This document shows positions 24,909 through 34,347 of a stretch of DNA of 64,000 nucleotides, piece by piece. The first letter of the stretch is position 1; each line of letters begins with the position of its first letter. Made by a program: the position numbers and the translations under genes. Under the pieces are notes generated by a model. That model was not told the DNA's origin. It searched no databases and was given only the letters and a program-made list of their open reading frames with translations. The DNA is from Millisia brevis NBRC 105863 (GTDB lineage: Bacteria; Actinomycetota; Actinomycetes; Mycobacteriales; Mycobacteriaceae): the NCBI RefSeq assembly GCF_001552615.1, contig NZ_BCRN01000015.1, positions 1 to 64,000 of the forward strand, written 5' to 3'.

Positions 24909-26287
24909 GAGTTCTCCAGGTAGCGGCGCCGTTCCCAGTCGGTGACCGTCCGCGAATACTCGGTCCACTCGCTGAGCGCGATCTCGGCGAAGTCGAGGGC
25001 CGATTCGGCGCCGAGCAGCTCGAGGATGCGGTCGTCGCTGCGGGCCAGCGCCACCGCCACCTGCAGGGTCTCCGGCAGGCGTTCGCCGACGTTGTAGAGG
25101 TTGCCGCGCTGCGGCGGCACCGGAGTGCGGCCCGCGTCGATCCCGGCGATCACCGCGGCGAGCGCCGACGCGATCAACCAGTACGGGTTGGCATCCGATG
25201 CGCCGGTGCGTAATTCGATGCGAGTGGCGTCCCCCTCGATCAGCGAGCGCACCGCCGAGGTGCGGTTGTCGTGGCTCCAGGTCAACGTCGCGGGCGCGAA
25301 GCTGCCGGGGGCGTAGCGCCGATAGGCGTTCACCGAGTGCGCGCCGAACAGCGTGATCGACGGCAGATGTTCGAGCAGACCGTTGATCGCGTGCAGGTGC
25401 AGCTCGTTCTCCCGTCCGTCGACGGGGGCGAAGGCAGGCCGATCGTCGCGCCACAGCGAAATGTGCAGGTGCGCCGAGCTTCCGGAGTGTTCGGTGAACG
25501 GCTTGGGCATGAAGCTGGCCAGCTTCCCGTGTCGGCGGGCGACCTCCTTGGCCGCGTAGCGCAGCCGGGCGCCGTCGTCGGCGGCGGCCAGCGCGTCGGT
25601 GTACACCAGGTTCGCCTCGACCTGGCCGGGGCCGTACTCGGTCTGGATGCCCTCGAGGCGGGTGAAGGCGCCGAGCGTGGTGTAGAGGTCGGACAGGATC
25701 GGTTCGAGGCCGTTGGCGTTCTCCAGCGAATAGGTGTGGATGCCCTCGCGGAACGGCCGACCGTCGGCTTCGAGCAGGTAGAACTCGAATTCGACGCCGA
25801 TCTTCGCGGTATAGCCGCGGTCGGCCAGCGCGGCCAGGACGCGCCGCAGGACCCCGCGCGGATCGAGCGGCGACGGATGCCCGTGGTGGTCGGTGATGTC
25901 GGACAGCACGTGGGCGACACCGGGGCGCCACGGCAGATCGGTCAACGTGGCCAGATCGGGGCGGGCGAAGACGTCGGGATAGCCGGTCTCCCAGTTGGTC
26001 GACTGCAACGTCTCGATCACCGTCGCCTCGGAATTCCAGGCGAGCACCCCGTCGCAGAATCCGAACCCACCCGATTGGGCACGGCTCGCAAACAGTTTCG
26101 CCGGAATACGTTTGCCCAGAGCGTGGCCGAATTGGTCGGACCAGCCCACCTCGATCTCGGTCACCTCGCCGGCGGCGATCCGCTCGCGCAGTCGATCGGC
26201 GGCCGCGGCGGTGACGGGATCGGTCACCGGGCTGTCGGTCAGGGTGGTGTCGGTCCCGGTCGCTGCGGTCACGGTGGTGTCGGTCAT
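24905..26287 (-). CDS. Glutamine-synthetase-family gamma-glutamyl ligase
   Basis: A 460-aa enzyme of the GS superfamily, with the PuuA/GlnT-like layout, not housekeeping GlnA. Metal and substrate motifs are intact: GVEFEFYL (ExE), EYGPGQVEANL, SAHLHISLW (HxH), NAYRRYAPGSFAP, NRTSAVR and RIELRTGASDANPYW. The first 20 residues are a Thr/Val-rich tail. Such enzymes glutamylate amines before oxidation, so this may activate an amine-bearing substrate brought in by the adjacent permease. The ATG overlaps the permease stop (ATGA). Nitrogen assimilation proper is unlikely to be its job, given the monooxygenase neighbours. Confidence 0.88.
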   Translation of the reverse strand: MTDTTVTAATGTDTTLTDSPVTDPVTAAAADRLRERIAAGEVTEIEVGWSDQFGHALGKRIPAKLFASRAQSGGFGFCDGVLAWNSEATVIETLQSTNWETGYPDVFARPDLATLTDLPWRPGVAHVLSDITDHHGHPSPLDPRGVLRRVLAALADRGYTAKIGVEFEFYLLEADGRPFREGIHTYSLENANGLEPILSDLYTTLGAFTRLEGIQTEYGPGQVEANLVYTDALAAADDGARLRYAAKEVARRHGKLASFMPKPFTEHSGSSAHLHISLWRDDRPAFAPVDGRENELHLHAINGLLEHLPSITLFGAHSVNAYRRYAPGSFAPATLTWSHDNRTSAVRSLIEGDATRIELRTGASDANPYWLIASALAAVIAGIDAGRTPVPPQRGNLYNVGERLPETLQVAVALARSDDRILELLGAESALDFAEIALSEWTEYSRTVTDWERRRYLENS

Positions 26288-27741
26288 TCGGTACTCCCCG
26301 ATGTATGCGGTCGCGCACCGCGGCGGTGCGCGAGAAGGACTCCGGCCGCGAAGGCGACCACGAGGACGCCGACCACGACGCCCGCGAGCAGCGCCGAGCC
26401 GCCCACGAGAGAGCCGAGGTTGGTCAGGATCAACACGAAGAAGGCGATCAGCCCGATCAATCCGGCCGCCGGCGCCACGGTGACCCGCCAGCGTGAATGG
26501 CCGCGCGGATCGGCGGCGAAGAACCGCAACACCGCGGTGCTGGTCACCACCAACAGCCCCAGCACGCCGACGGTGGTGATGCCGGACAGCCAGGTGTAGA
26601 ACTGCGCGCTCGGGTCGAGCCCGGTGACCACCGCCGCGACCACCAGCACGGCGATCACCGCGGACAGCGCCAGCGAGGCGCGATGCGGCGACCCGTGCCG
26701 GCCGTGCGGGACGGCGAAGCGCTGCGGCAGGAAGCCGCGCCCGGCGAGGGCGAACAGGTAGCGGGAGACCACATTGTGGAACGACAGGATGCAGGCGAAG
26801 AGGCTGGTGACGAAGAGGACCTGGATGACGTCGGCGGTGATCGTGCCGACGTAGATCCGGGCGGTGTCGACCAGCATGGTGTCCGGCGCCTCGCCGGCGA
26901 CTCGGATCGCCTCGTCGTCACCCCACGCGGAGATCAATGCCCAACTCGAGATCGCGTAGAAGACGCCCACCAGGATCAGCGCGCTGTAGGTCGCCCGCGG
27001 GATGGTCCGGTCGGGGTCGTGCGCCTCGTCCCGGAAGATCGCCGTCGCCTCGAATCCGAGGAACGAGATGATCGCGAACAGCAACCCGATGCCGGGTGCG
27101 CCCGAGGTGATCGCGGCGGGATCGGCGATGCCGGTGGACAATCCGTCGGCGCCGCCGCGCGCGATGATCACCACGTCGAGCAGCACGACCACCGCGATCT
27201 CGGCGACCAGCAGCACGCCGAGCACCCGACTGGAGAGCTCGATATTGCGGTAGCCCAGATAGGTGATGACCGCGAAGGCGAGCAGTGCCCATATCCACCA
27301 CGGGAATTGCGGACCGCCGAAGGTGCCGGAAAGCGCGTTGAGCTGGGGACCGAGCAGGCCGTAGACCGCGGTCTCCATCGCCGCGTAGGTGACCACGGCG
27401 ACGAAGGCGGTGCCGATGGCGGTGCGCAGCCCCCAGCTGCGGTTGACGTAGGAGAAGAAGGCGCCCGCCTGCGGGACGAAGGGGGTCATCGCGGTGAAGC
27501 CGACGGCGAAGAGCAGCAGCACCAGCGTCGCGACGATATAGGTGGCCGGGAATCCGGCGCCGTTGCCGGTGGCGATCGCGATCGGCACCGGACCGCCGAT
27601 GACGCCGAGCGGCGCCGCGGCGGCCAGAACCATGAAGACGATGGCGACGACGCCCAGATTGCCGCGCAGGCGGTGGGCCTCGGCGGCCGGTGGGTGGAGC
27701 TGCTCGGTCGACGCGACCGGCGCTCCCGGGGTATCTGTCAT
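26284..27741 (-). CDS. APC-superfamily amino acid/amine permease
   Basis: Membrane transporter of 485 aa with about 12 hydrophobic segments. The N-terminus has the APC start LGVVAIVFMVLAAAAPLGVI and a helix-1 Gly-rich break (GNGAGFP); FLGFEATAIFRDEAHDP is the conserved helix-6 to loop motif (GFE..). It probably imports an amino acid or polyamine-like compound with H+. It is the first gene of a four-gene operon in which every junction is a 4-base overlap. The ATG lies 13 nt downstream of a perfect 10-bp inverted repeat that probably controls the operon. Confidence 0.9.
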   Translation of the reverse strand: MTDTPGAPVASTEQLHPPAAEAHRLRGNLGVVAIVFMVLAAAAPLGVIGGPVPIAIATGNGAGFPATYIVATLVLLLFAVGFTAMTPFVPQAGAFFSYVNRSWGLRTAIGTAFVAVVTYAAMETAVYGLLGPQLNALSGTFGGPQFPWWIWALLAFAVITYLGYRNIELSSRVLGVLLVAEIAVVVLLDVVIIARGGADGLSTGIADPAAITSGAPGIGLLFAIISFLGFEATAIFRDEAHDPDRTIPRATYSALILVGVFYAISSWALISAWGDDEAIRVAGEAPDTMLVDTARIYVGTITADVIQVLFVTSLFACILSFHNVVSRYLFALAGRGFLPQRFAVPHGRHGSPHRASLALSAVIAVLVVAAVVTGLDPSAQFYTWLSGITTVGVLGLLVVTSTAVLRFFAADPRGHSRWRVTVAPAAGLIGLIAFFVLILTNLGSLVGGSALLAGVVVGVLVVAFAAGVLLAHRRGARPHTSGSTE

Positions 27742-27753
27742 TGCTGGACCTCG

Positions 27754-27784
27754 TACTGTTCGATGCTGTTGCGGTCGAACAGTA
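27754..27784. promoter_or_regulatory. Putative operator of the permease/ligase/monooxygenase operon
   Basis: Perfect 10-bp inverted repeat, TACTGTTCGA and TCGAACAGTA, with an 11-nt spacer. It ends 13 nt before the permease ATG and lies in the shared region upstream of the divergent MetQ-like gene. The two half-site centres are 21 bp apart, two helical turns, as for a dimeric repressor. No regulator gene adjoins, so the protein is unknown. Confidence 0.6.
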
Positions 27785-27918
27785 TTGGCGGCGTTCCGGG
27801 CCGGCGAGCAGAAGCGGCCGCGGAGGTGACCGGACGTCACCGGGGGTAACAATCGACCACGGCGGGGCCGCGGCGGCTCGGCTAGAGTGGACGCGGACCG
27901 GCGGATCGGGAGGGCGAT

Positions 27919-28662
27919 ATGGGGACCGTACGGTCGTTGCGCGGCCCCGACCGGGTGCTGCGGGTCGGCGCGACGCCGGTACCGCATGCGGAGATCCTCG
28001 ATGTCGCCCGGCGCAGCCTGATCGACGTCGGCATCGATCTGCGGATCGAGGTCTTCGACACCTTCGATCTGCCGAACGTCGCTCTGGTCGACGGCGCGAT
28101 CGACGCGAATTTCTTTCAGTACCTGCCGTTCCTGGACGAGTTCAACCGCAGCAACGGCGCGGACCTGCGGCCGGTGACGGCGGTGCACATCGAGCCGTTC
28201 GCGCTGTACTCGGAGAAGGTCGCCGCCCTCGAGGAGGTGCCCCCGTACGCGGAGGTGGCGATCCCCGGCGATCCGGTGAACGCCGATCGGGCCCTGCGCG
28301 TACTGCGCGACCTCGAATTGATCGACCTGCGCGCGGGTACCGGCCGGCTCACCACCGAGGACATCGTCGCCAATCCGCGTCAGTTGCTGCTCAAGGGCAT
28401 CGAGAGCGCGCTGCTGACCGATGTGCTCAGCGACTTCGACCTTGTCTTCCTCTTCGGCAACTATGCGCTCGACCGCGGTATCGATCTCGGCGCCGCCCTC
28501 TATTGCGATCACGCCAATCCCGCCTTTGCCGAATATCTGGTCGCCCGCGCGGACAATCACCGCAGCGGACCGATCCGGGAACTGTCGCGGGTGCTCAATT
28601 CCGAGGACATGCGCCGCTTCCTCGCTCGCAGCTATCGCGGCCGGGTGGCGCCGGCCTTCTGA
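27919..28662 (+). CDS. MetQ/NlpA-family substrate-binding protein lacking a signal peptide
   Basis: A 247-aa relative of the methionine-binding lipoprotein MetQ: VGATPVPHAEILDVA at strand 1, LPNVALVDGAIDANFFQYLP (the conserved LPN..L..G..DAN.FQ..P), AIPGDPVNADRAL and the C-terminal ARADNHRS. Unlike MetQ it has no signal peptide or lipobox: the ATG with GGGAGGG directly precedes RSLRGPDRVLRVG, and an in-frame TAG 36 nt upstream rules out extension. It should stay in the cytosol. No metN or metI genes lie nearby. It is divergent from the permease operon across a palindromic operator; a ligand-sensing or sequestering role is possible. Substrate is unknown. Confidence 0.85.
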   Translation: MGTVRSLRGPDRVLRVGATPVPHAEILDVARRSLIDVGIDLRIEVFDTFDLPNVALVDGAIDANFFQYLPFLDEFNRSNGADLRPVTAVHIEPFALYSEKVAALEEVPPYAEVAIPGDPVNADRALRVLRDLELIDLRAGTGRLTTEDIVANPRQLLLKGIESALLTDVLSDFDLVFLFGNYALDRGIDLGAALYCDHANPAFAEYLVARADNHRSGPIRELSRVLNSEDMRRFLARSYRGRVAPAF

Positions 28663-28731
28663 CGCCGCCCGATCCCCCGCCCCTGTTCGACCCCGCCCTC
28701 CGCCCCAGCCGCCCGGCTCGGGACGCCCGAT

Positions 28732-29283
28732 TCAGGCCGTCCGCGTCGTCGGGGCGTGGCGGTATCGGGTCGACGGCCCGGGGTCGAACCGGTAGCCGCG
28801 TCCCCGCACGGTGGTCAGGGTGTCGCAGTACCGCCCGAGCTTGACCCGCACCCGCCGGACGTGGGTGTCGACCGTGCGCGGCGAGGCCTCGTGCGCCGAC
28901 CAGATCTCGTCGAGCAGTTCCTCGCGGCCGATCACCGATCCGGCCCGGTGCACCAGGTGGCGCAACAGCTCGAACTCCTTGTAGGTCAACGCCACCCGCC
29001 GGCCGTCGACGACCACCCGGCGGCTGAGCGCGTCGATGAGCAGGCCGGTATCCGCCGGCGGGTCGACCGCGGCGATCGGCGCCGTTCGCACCCGCGGGTT
29101 GGCGACGGCGGTGGGTCGCACCGACACCTGCGGGAACCGGAAGCCGACGAAGCGGCCGACCTCGTCGAGCGCCCCGGTGACCGCGTCGACCTCGTCGGCA
29201 CAGTGCGCGGGGACCTCGACGACCAGGACCACCCGCACCGGAGCGGCCGGGTCGGACGTCGACAAACTGCGCCCCTGATACAT
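28732..29283 (-). CDS. Winged-helix (OmpR-type) DNA-binding protein without receiver domain
   Basis: A 183-aa regulator. The C-terminal 100 residues are a typical OmpR/PhoB effector domain (ALTYKEFELLRHLVHRAG, VIGREELLDEIW, RTVDTHVRRVRVKLG, VRGRGYRF). The first 75 residues are not a receiver domain: no phospho-acceptor Asp context is present, and the segment (VRVVLVVEVPAHCADEVDAV) is unrecognised. Activity is therefore probably not set by a histidine kinase. The gene stands alone on the minus strand, divergent from the DUF937 gene across 282 nt. Targets are unknown. Confidence 0.87.
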   Translation of the reverse strand: MYQGRSLSTSDPAAPVRVVLVVEVPAHCADEVDAVTGALDEVGRFVGFRFPQVSVRPTAVANPRVRTAPIAAVDPPADTGLLIDALSRRVVVDGRRVALTYKEFELLRHLVHRAGSVIGREELLDEIWSAHEASPRTVDTHVRRVRVKLGRYCDTLTTVRGRGYRFDPGPSTRYRHAPTTRTA

Positions 29284-29565
29284 CGCGGCACCTTTCGCGC
29301 ACTGGCGGGTCGAGCGGTGGTTGGCCCTTCACAGTGCCGGTTCGTCGAGCGCGCGCATACCGTTTGCACCAGGTCGACGAATATCCCCACCGGACGCCGC
29401 GACCGGTCCCGATTCCCGGCGTCGGCGCGGCGGCCATCCACCATTCCCGCGGTCGCGAATCCATCGGGCATGCGTACCGACGTTCGGCCGAACGGCTGGG
29501 GTACTTTACATACTGCCGCGGCCGATCGCCGAAGATCGGCGCTCACTGTCGAAAGCGAGTTCTGC

Positions 29566-30189
29566 ATGTCCGAAATCGACGATCTGATCAGCCGCCTGCC
29601 GATCGCACAGATCGCCGGCCAGTTGGGTGTGGATACGACCACCGCCCAGGCCGCCGTCAACCAGGCCCTGCCGGCGCTTCTGCTCGGCCTGAAGGAAAAC
29701 GCCGCCGACGAGCAGGGCGCGAAGTCGCTCGCCACCGCGCTGACCGCGCACGACAACAACCTCGCCGGCGACCAGATCGATCTGTCCCAGATCGACACCG
29801 GCGACGGGCAGAAGATCGTCGGCAATATCTTCGGGTCCAACGAGAATCAGGTGATCTCGGCTCTGGGCAATACCGGTGCCGCGTCGTCCGGGCTGATCCA
29901 GAAGCTGCTGCCGATCCTGGCCCCGATCGTGCTGAGCTACCTGGCCGGCCAGGTGTCGAAGAAGGCCGCCGGCAGCGGCGGACTCGGCGACATCCTCGCC
30001 CAGGCCCTCGGTGGTGCCGCCGGTCAGTCCTCCGGCACCCAGCAGGCGAGCACCCAGTCCGGTGGCGCCCTCGGCGATCTGCTGGGCAGCGTGCTCGGCA
30101 GCGCGATCAACTCCAAGGCCGGCGGCGCCGGCGCGGGAGATCTCCTCGGCAGCGTGCTGGGCGGTCTCCTCGGCGGCGGAAAGCGCTGA
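29566..30189 (+). CDS. DUF937 family protein
   Basis: A 207-aa cytosolic protein of the DUF937 family, resembling YidB. It starts with a helical part (SEIDDLISRLPIAQIAGQLG, then TTAQAAVNQALPALLLGL) and continues with the conserved ILAPIVLSYLAG; the C-terminal half is Gly/Ser/Gln-rich with repeats of GDLLGSVLG. No enzyme motif is visible and function is unknown. The ATG was chosen because it opens the conserved domain; a 7-bp hairpin (GCCGATC/GATCGGC at 29523-29542) and an AT-rich TACTTTACAT stretch lie just upstream and may be its promoter region. A strong terminator follows. Confidence 0.85.
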   Translation: MSEIDDLISRLPIAQIAGQLGVDTTTAQAAVNQALPALLLGLKENAADEQGAKSLATALTAHDNNLAGDQIDLSQIDTGDGQKIVGNIFGSNENQVISALGNTGAASSGLIQKLLPILAPIVLSYLAGQVSKKAAGSGGLGDILAQALGGAAGQSSGTQQASTQSGGALGDLLGSVLGSAINSKAGGAGAGDLLGSVLGGLLGGGKR

Positions 30190-30209
30190 CCCACCCGCTC
30201 ATCGACCAT

Positions 30210-30254
30210 CCGGCCCGCCGGTCATCCGTCCTCGACGGGTGACCGGCGGGCCGG
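30210..30254. terminator. Bidirectional terminator hairpin
   Basis: Perfect 15-bp inverted repeat (CCGGCCCGCCGGTCA and complement) with a 15-nt loop between the convergent DUF937 and diguanylate cyclase genes. Confidence 0.75.
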
Positions 30255-30259
30255 TGGCG

Positions 30260-31858
30260 TCAGTCGGCCTCGCGCGCGGGGCGGCTGTGCTTCCATTCGA
30301 TCAACGCCCGATGGCAGACGATCCGGTCGCGCCCCTGCCGCTTGGCCCGATAGAGCGCGGCATCCGCGGCGTTGACCAGGTCGAGCCAGTAGTAGCCGGT
30401 CTCGTCGGTCGAGGCGACGCCGGCGCTGATGGTGATCGGGACGGGGATGCCCACCTCCGGGGCGATATTCCGGTCGATCCGGGTGCGCACGTCGTTGAGG
30501 GTGGCGATCAGCTCGGTGCGGGTCAGCTGCGCGGTCAACACCAGCAGCTCGTCCCCGCCGAAGCGGGTCACCGCGCAGGTCGCGCCGAGGTAGGCCTGCA
30601 CCAGCCCGGCGACCCGAATCAGCACCCGGTCGCCGGCCTGATGCCCGTAGCCGTCGTTGATCGACTTGAAATGATCGATGTCGAGCAGCGCGATCGAGAT
30701 CGCCCGCGCGGGCGGATCGGCCAATAACGACTCGACGAGCTGGTCGAGGTAGGCGCGGTTGTACAGCCCGGTCAGCGGGTCGCGGACCACCCGTTCCGCC
30801 AGGTCCTCCCGCAGCGAGTCGACCTCGGCGATCCGCCGCCGCAGGGCGGTGTTGACCTCGTCGAGACGACGGCGATCGCGCATATGTTCGGTCACGTCCG
30901 AGAGCGTCAGGATGCGCCCGACCACCGCGGTCCCCTGGGTGACCTCGCTGGTGCGCACGTCGATCTCACGACCGTTCCACACGATGGTCGACCCGGATGT
31001 CGCGTCGACCAAGCGCAGAAACGTCTCGATCACCTTCGGATCGACCGGCCCGGAGGTCGACACGATCGCGCGCGAGGATCCGAGCAGGAAGGCGCGACCG
31101 GCCGGGTTGATGTGCACCTGGCGCCCGCGCACGTCGACCACCAGCACCCCCTCGGCGAGCAGATCGAGTACGCGCACCTTCGCCATCGGCAGGATGTCCA
31201 GGATCCGGTGCCGCAGGATCGAATAACACATCAGGGAGATCCCGACGCCGAAGAAGGCGGCGGTGACGTCCGGACCCTCGACCTCGGAGATCAGGGTGAC
31301 CGCGTTGCCGGTCAGGATGATCCCGAGCGAGATCACGAACAGCAGCAGGCCGCCGCGCCGCGAGGTGTCGATCAGTTCCCGGAACATCGACGCGACCGCC
31401 AGGCCGATCAGCAGATAGCAGTAGACGCTGTGTATCCAGAACGCAGGTCCGAAGCCGGCCGCCTGCGCGTGGCAGGTGATCACCGCGCCGGTACGGCTAT
31501 TGGTGATGCCCGCGATGGTGATCGCGATCGGTTCGACCGCGAGCAGCGCGATCAGCATCCGGTTCGGACGCCACGCCATGTCACACAGGGCGCGACTCAT
31601 CACCAGCAGCAATGCCGGGATCGCCGCGATCGCGGGCAGGACGATCGGCAGGACGACGCAGGCGGCGGCGGGATAGCCGTCGGCGCCGAAGACCAGGCGA
31701 CCGATCAGCACCGCCATCGTCCACCAGATCATCGACATGCCGAGCCCGGCCACCGACCAGTAGAGCACCGGATGTCTGCGACGTCCCTGCCAGCCGATGA
31801 CGGCCAGCACGCTGCACGCCATCAGCGACAGCAGGTAGCCCACGATCTCCCAGGACAT
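30260..31858 (-). CDS. Membrane diguanylate cyclase with PAS-like domain
   Basis: Makes cyclic di-GMP from two GTP. The 532-aa protein has seven N-terminal hydrophobic segments (about residues 5-215, resembling the 7TM sensor region of some histidine kinases), a PAS-like part (about 225-330; VLDLLAEGVLVVDVRGRQVHINPAGRAFL in two stretches) and a GGDEF domain (about 365-525) with RDPLTGLYNRAYLD and LDIDHFKSINDGYGHQAGD. The active loop reads RFGGDEL, with Leu in place of the usual Phe, a tolerated change. No RxxD inhibitory site precedes it, so product inhibition is not expected. No EAL domain. It is monocistronic. Confidence 0.92.
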   Translation of the reverse strand: MSWEIVGYLLSLMACSVLAVIGWQGRRRHPVLYWSVAGLGMSMIWWTMAVLIGRLVFGADGYPAAACVVLPIVLPAIAAIPALLLVMSRALCDMAWRPNRMLIALLAVEPIAITIAGITNSRTGAVITCHAQAAGFGPAFWIHSVYCYLLIGLAVASMFRELIDTSRRGGLLLFVISLGIILTGNAVTLISEVEGPDVTAAFFGVGISLMCYSILRHRILDILPMAKVRVLDLLAEGVLVVDVRGRQVHINPAGRAFLLGSSRAIVSTSGPVDPKVIETFLRLVDATSGSTIVWNGREIDVRTSEVTQGTAVVGRILTLSDVTEHMRDRRRLDEVNTALRRRIAEVDSLREDLAERVVRDPLTGLYNRAYLDQLVESLLADPPARAISIALLDIDHFKSINDGYGHQAGDRVLIRVAGLVQAYLGATCAVTRFGGDELLVLTAQLTRTELIATLNDVRTRIDRNIAPEVGIPVPITISAGVASTDETGYYWLDLVNAADAALYRAKRQGRDRIVCHRALIEWKHSRPAREAD

Positions 31859-31975
31859 CGGCTAGGCCTCGGCCGACGCGTTCACCCGAATGCGCGCGCG
31901 ACCGGCGGCGCCTCCGCCCCGGATATACCCCGATGCTGCCGGGATCCCCCGACCCCCGTGGCTCATGGCTGTCGA

Positions 31976-33241
31976 TCACCTCCGCGGCGTCAGGAACTCC
32001 CGTAGGGATGCAGCGTAATAGGCGATATCCCTGGCACCCATCAACTCACGACTGGAGTGCATCGCCAACTGGGCGGCACCGACGTCGACGGTGCTCAATC
32101 CGGTTCGGGTGGCGGTCAACGGACCGATCGTCGACCCACAGGGAAGATCCGCGCGATGCACGTAGCGCTGCAAGGGAACGCCCGCCTGCTCGCAGGCGAG
32201 GGCGAATTCGGCGGCACCCACCGAATCGGTTGCGTAGCGCAGATTCTGGTTCACCTTGAGAACCGGACCGCCATTCATCTCGATGTGATGATGCGGTTCG
32301 TGCCGTTCGGGGTAATTCGGATGGGTGGCATGCGCCATATCGCCGGAGGCGCATACCGAACGCGCCATCGTGACGAAGAAGTCCTCCCGGTCGCCGCCGC
32401 GGGCGAGGCAGATCCGTTCGAGAACGGTCGCCAACAGGTCGGACGAGGCGCCGCGATCCGATCCGCTGCCGACCTCCTCGTGGTCGAACAGGGCGAGCAC
32501 CGGGATCGCCGAACCGGGGGTCTCCGCCGCCTCGAGCAGGGCCTGCAGGCCCGCGTAGCAGGTGCCCTGGTTGTCCAGGCGCGGCGCGCTGATCATGTCC
32601 TCGCTCGCGCCGACCACCGCGGCGGGCTCCAGGGCGTGGGTCATCAATTCCCAGCCGAGGATGTCGTCCGGGTCGACCTCCACCGCCCCGGCCACGACGT
32701 CGCGGATCGACCAACCCGCACCGATGTGCAGGATCGCGTTGAGATGCCGCTGCCGATCCGGGGACACGCCGGACCGATCCTCGGACAGGTGGATCGCCAA
32801 CTGCGGGACCCGCAGGATCGGCTCGTCGATCCGCACCAGAGTCTCGGTCAGCCCCTCGGGAGACCGCGCGACGATGCGACCCGAGAGGCCGAGATCACGG
32901 TCGAGCCAAGAGTTCGTCCACGCCCCGCCGTACGGCTCCAGGCCGACCATCGACAGGCCGGCGGAGGTGTAGTCGGGGTTCTGCTTGACCCGCAGATTGG
33001 GGCTGTCGGTGTGGCCGCCGACGATGCGGAAGGCCGCCGTCGGATCCTCGTGCCCGGCCCACGCGACGATCGACCCGCCGCGCATGACGTAGTGCCGGCC
33101 GGCCGCATCCGGCCAGGGCAACGCCTCGTCGAAACGGGTGAATCCCCGGGCCTCGAGCGCCGCCGCCACCGTCCCGACCACGTGGAACGGAGAGGGTGAG
33201 GCGTCGACAAAGGTGCACAGTCCCGCCGCGGTCGCCGACAT
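31976..33241 (-). CDS. M18-family aminopeptidase
   Basis: Dinuclear zinc aminopeptidase of 421 aa, normal for M18 (M. tuberculosis PepC/Rv0800 type). Metal and catalytic motifs are VGGHTDSPN (first His), RLDNQGTCY (bridging Asp), [15 protein letters not shown] (catalytic Glu and metal Glu), [12 protein letters not shown] (metal Asp) and AMHSSRE (last His). It removes N-terminal residues from peptides in the cytosol. The ATG is chosen at the start of the conserved N-terminus ([20 protein letters not shown]). It lies downstream of purQ on the same strand with a 49-nt gap. Confidence 0.95.
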   Translation of the reverse strand: MSATAAGLCTFVDASPSPFHVVGTVAAALEARGFTRFDEALPWPDAAGRHYVMRGGSIVAWAGHEDPTAAFRIVGGHTDSPNLRVKQNPDYTSAGLSMVGLEPYGGAWTNSWLDRDLGLSGRIVARSPEGLTETLVRIDEPILRVPQLAIHLSEDRSGVSPDRQRHLNAILHIGAGWSIRDVVAGAVEVDPDDILGWELMTHALEPAAVVGASEDMISAPRLDNQGTCYAGLQALLEAAETPGSAIPVLALFDHEEVGSGSDRGASSDLLATVLERICLARGGDREDFFVTMARSVCASGDMAHATHPNYPERHEPHHHIEMNGGPVLKVNQNLRYATDSVGAAEFALACEQAGVPLQRYVHRADLPCGSTIGPLTATRTGLSTVDVGAAQLAMHSSRELMGARDIAYYAASLREFLTPRR

Positions 33242-33290
33242 GCCTGACAATCCTAAGCGCCGATCGCGACAATCACGACGCGGACGCCGA

Positions 33291-33967
<677 letters not shown>

Positions 33968-33971
<4 letters not shown>

Positions 33972-34204
33972 GGCAGCCGGGTGACCTTCCAGTCCTCGAT
34001 CACGGTGTTGGCCAGCAGGGTGCCGGCGATCTGCTCGAGCTGCCCGTCGTCGACGTTGTCGTCCACTTCGAGTTCGAACCGTTTGCCCTGACGCACCTCG
34101 GCCACCCCGTCGAAGCCGAGTCGCGGCAGCGCATTGGTGATCGCCTGCCCCTGGGGGTCGAGAATCTCCGCCCGAGGCATGACCTCGACGACAACACGTG
34201 CCAC
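33968..34204 (-). CDS. purS: FGAM synthase, PurS subunit
   Basis: Small structural subunit (78 aa) that joins PurL and PurQ. Conserved segments: [20 protein letters not shown] at the N-terminus, [12 protein letters not shown] in the middle and [10 protein letters not shown] at the end. The GTG at 34204 fits the usual start (xARVVV) and has GAGGAG 7 nt upstream; an earlier in-frame GTG at 34219 is less likely. It overlaps purQ by four bases. The 143-nt region to the divergent MBL gene must hold the purSQ promoter. Confidence 0.96.
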
Positions 34205-34347
34205 TCGCCTACTCCTCACGGGTTGGGAACCGCTCTGCTGAACGCCCGTATAGTTCCGATACCAGCAAAAACTCTACCCTCCGCCTCCGACACCGGGCCG
34301 GCGATCCTCCTACCCGGGCGCCGCGCCGAGGGATAGGCTGCTCGGAT

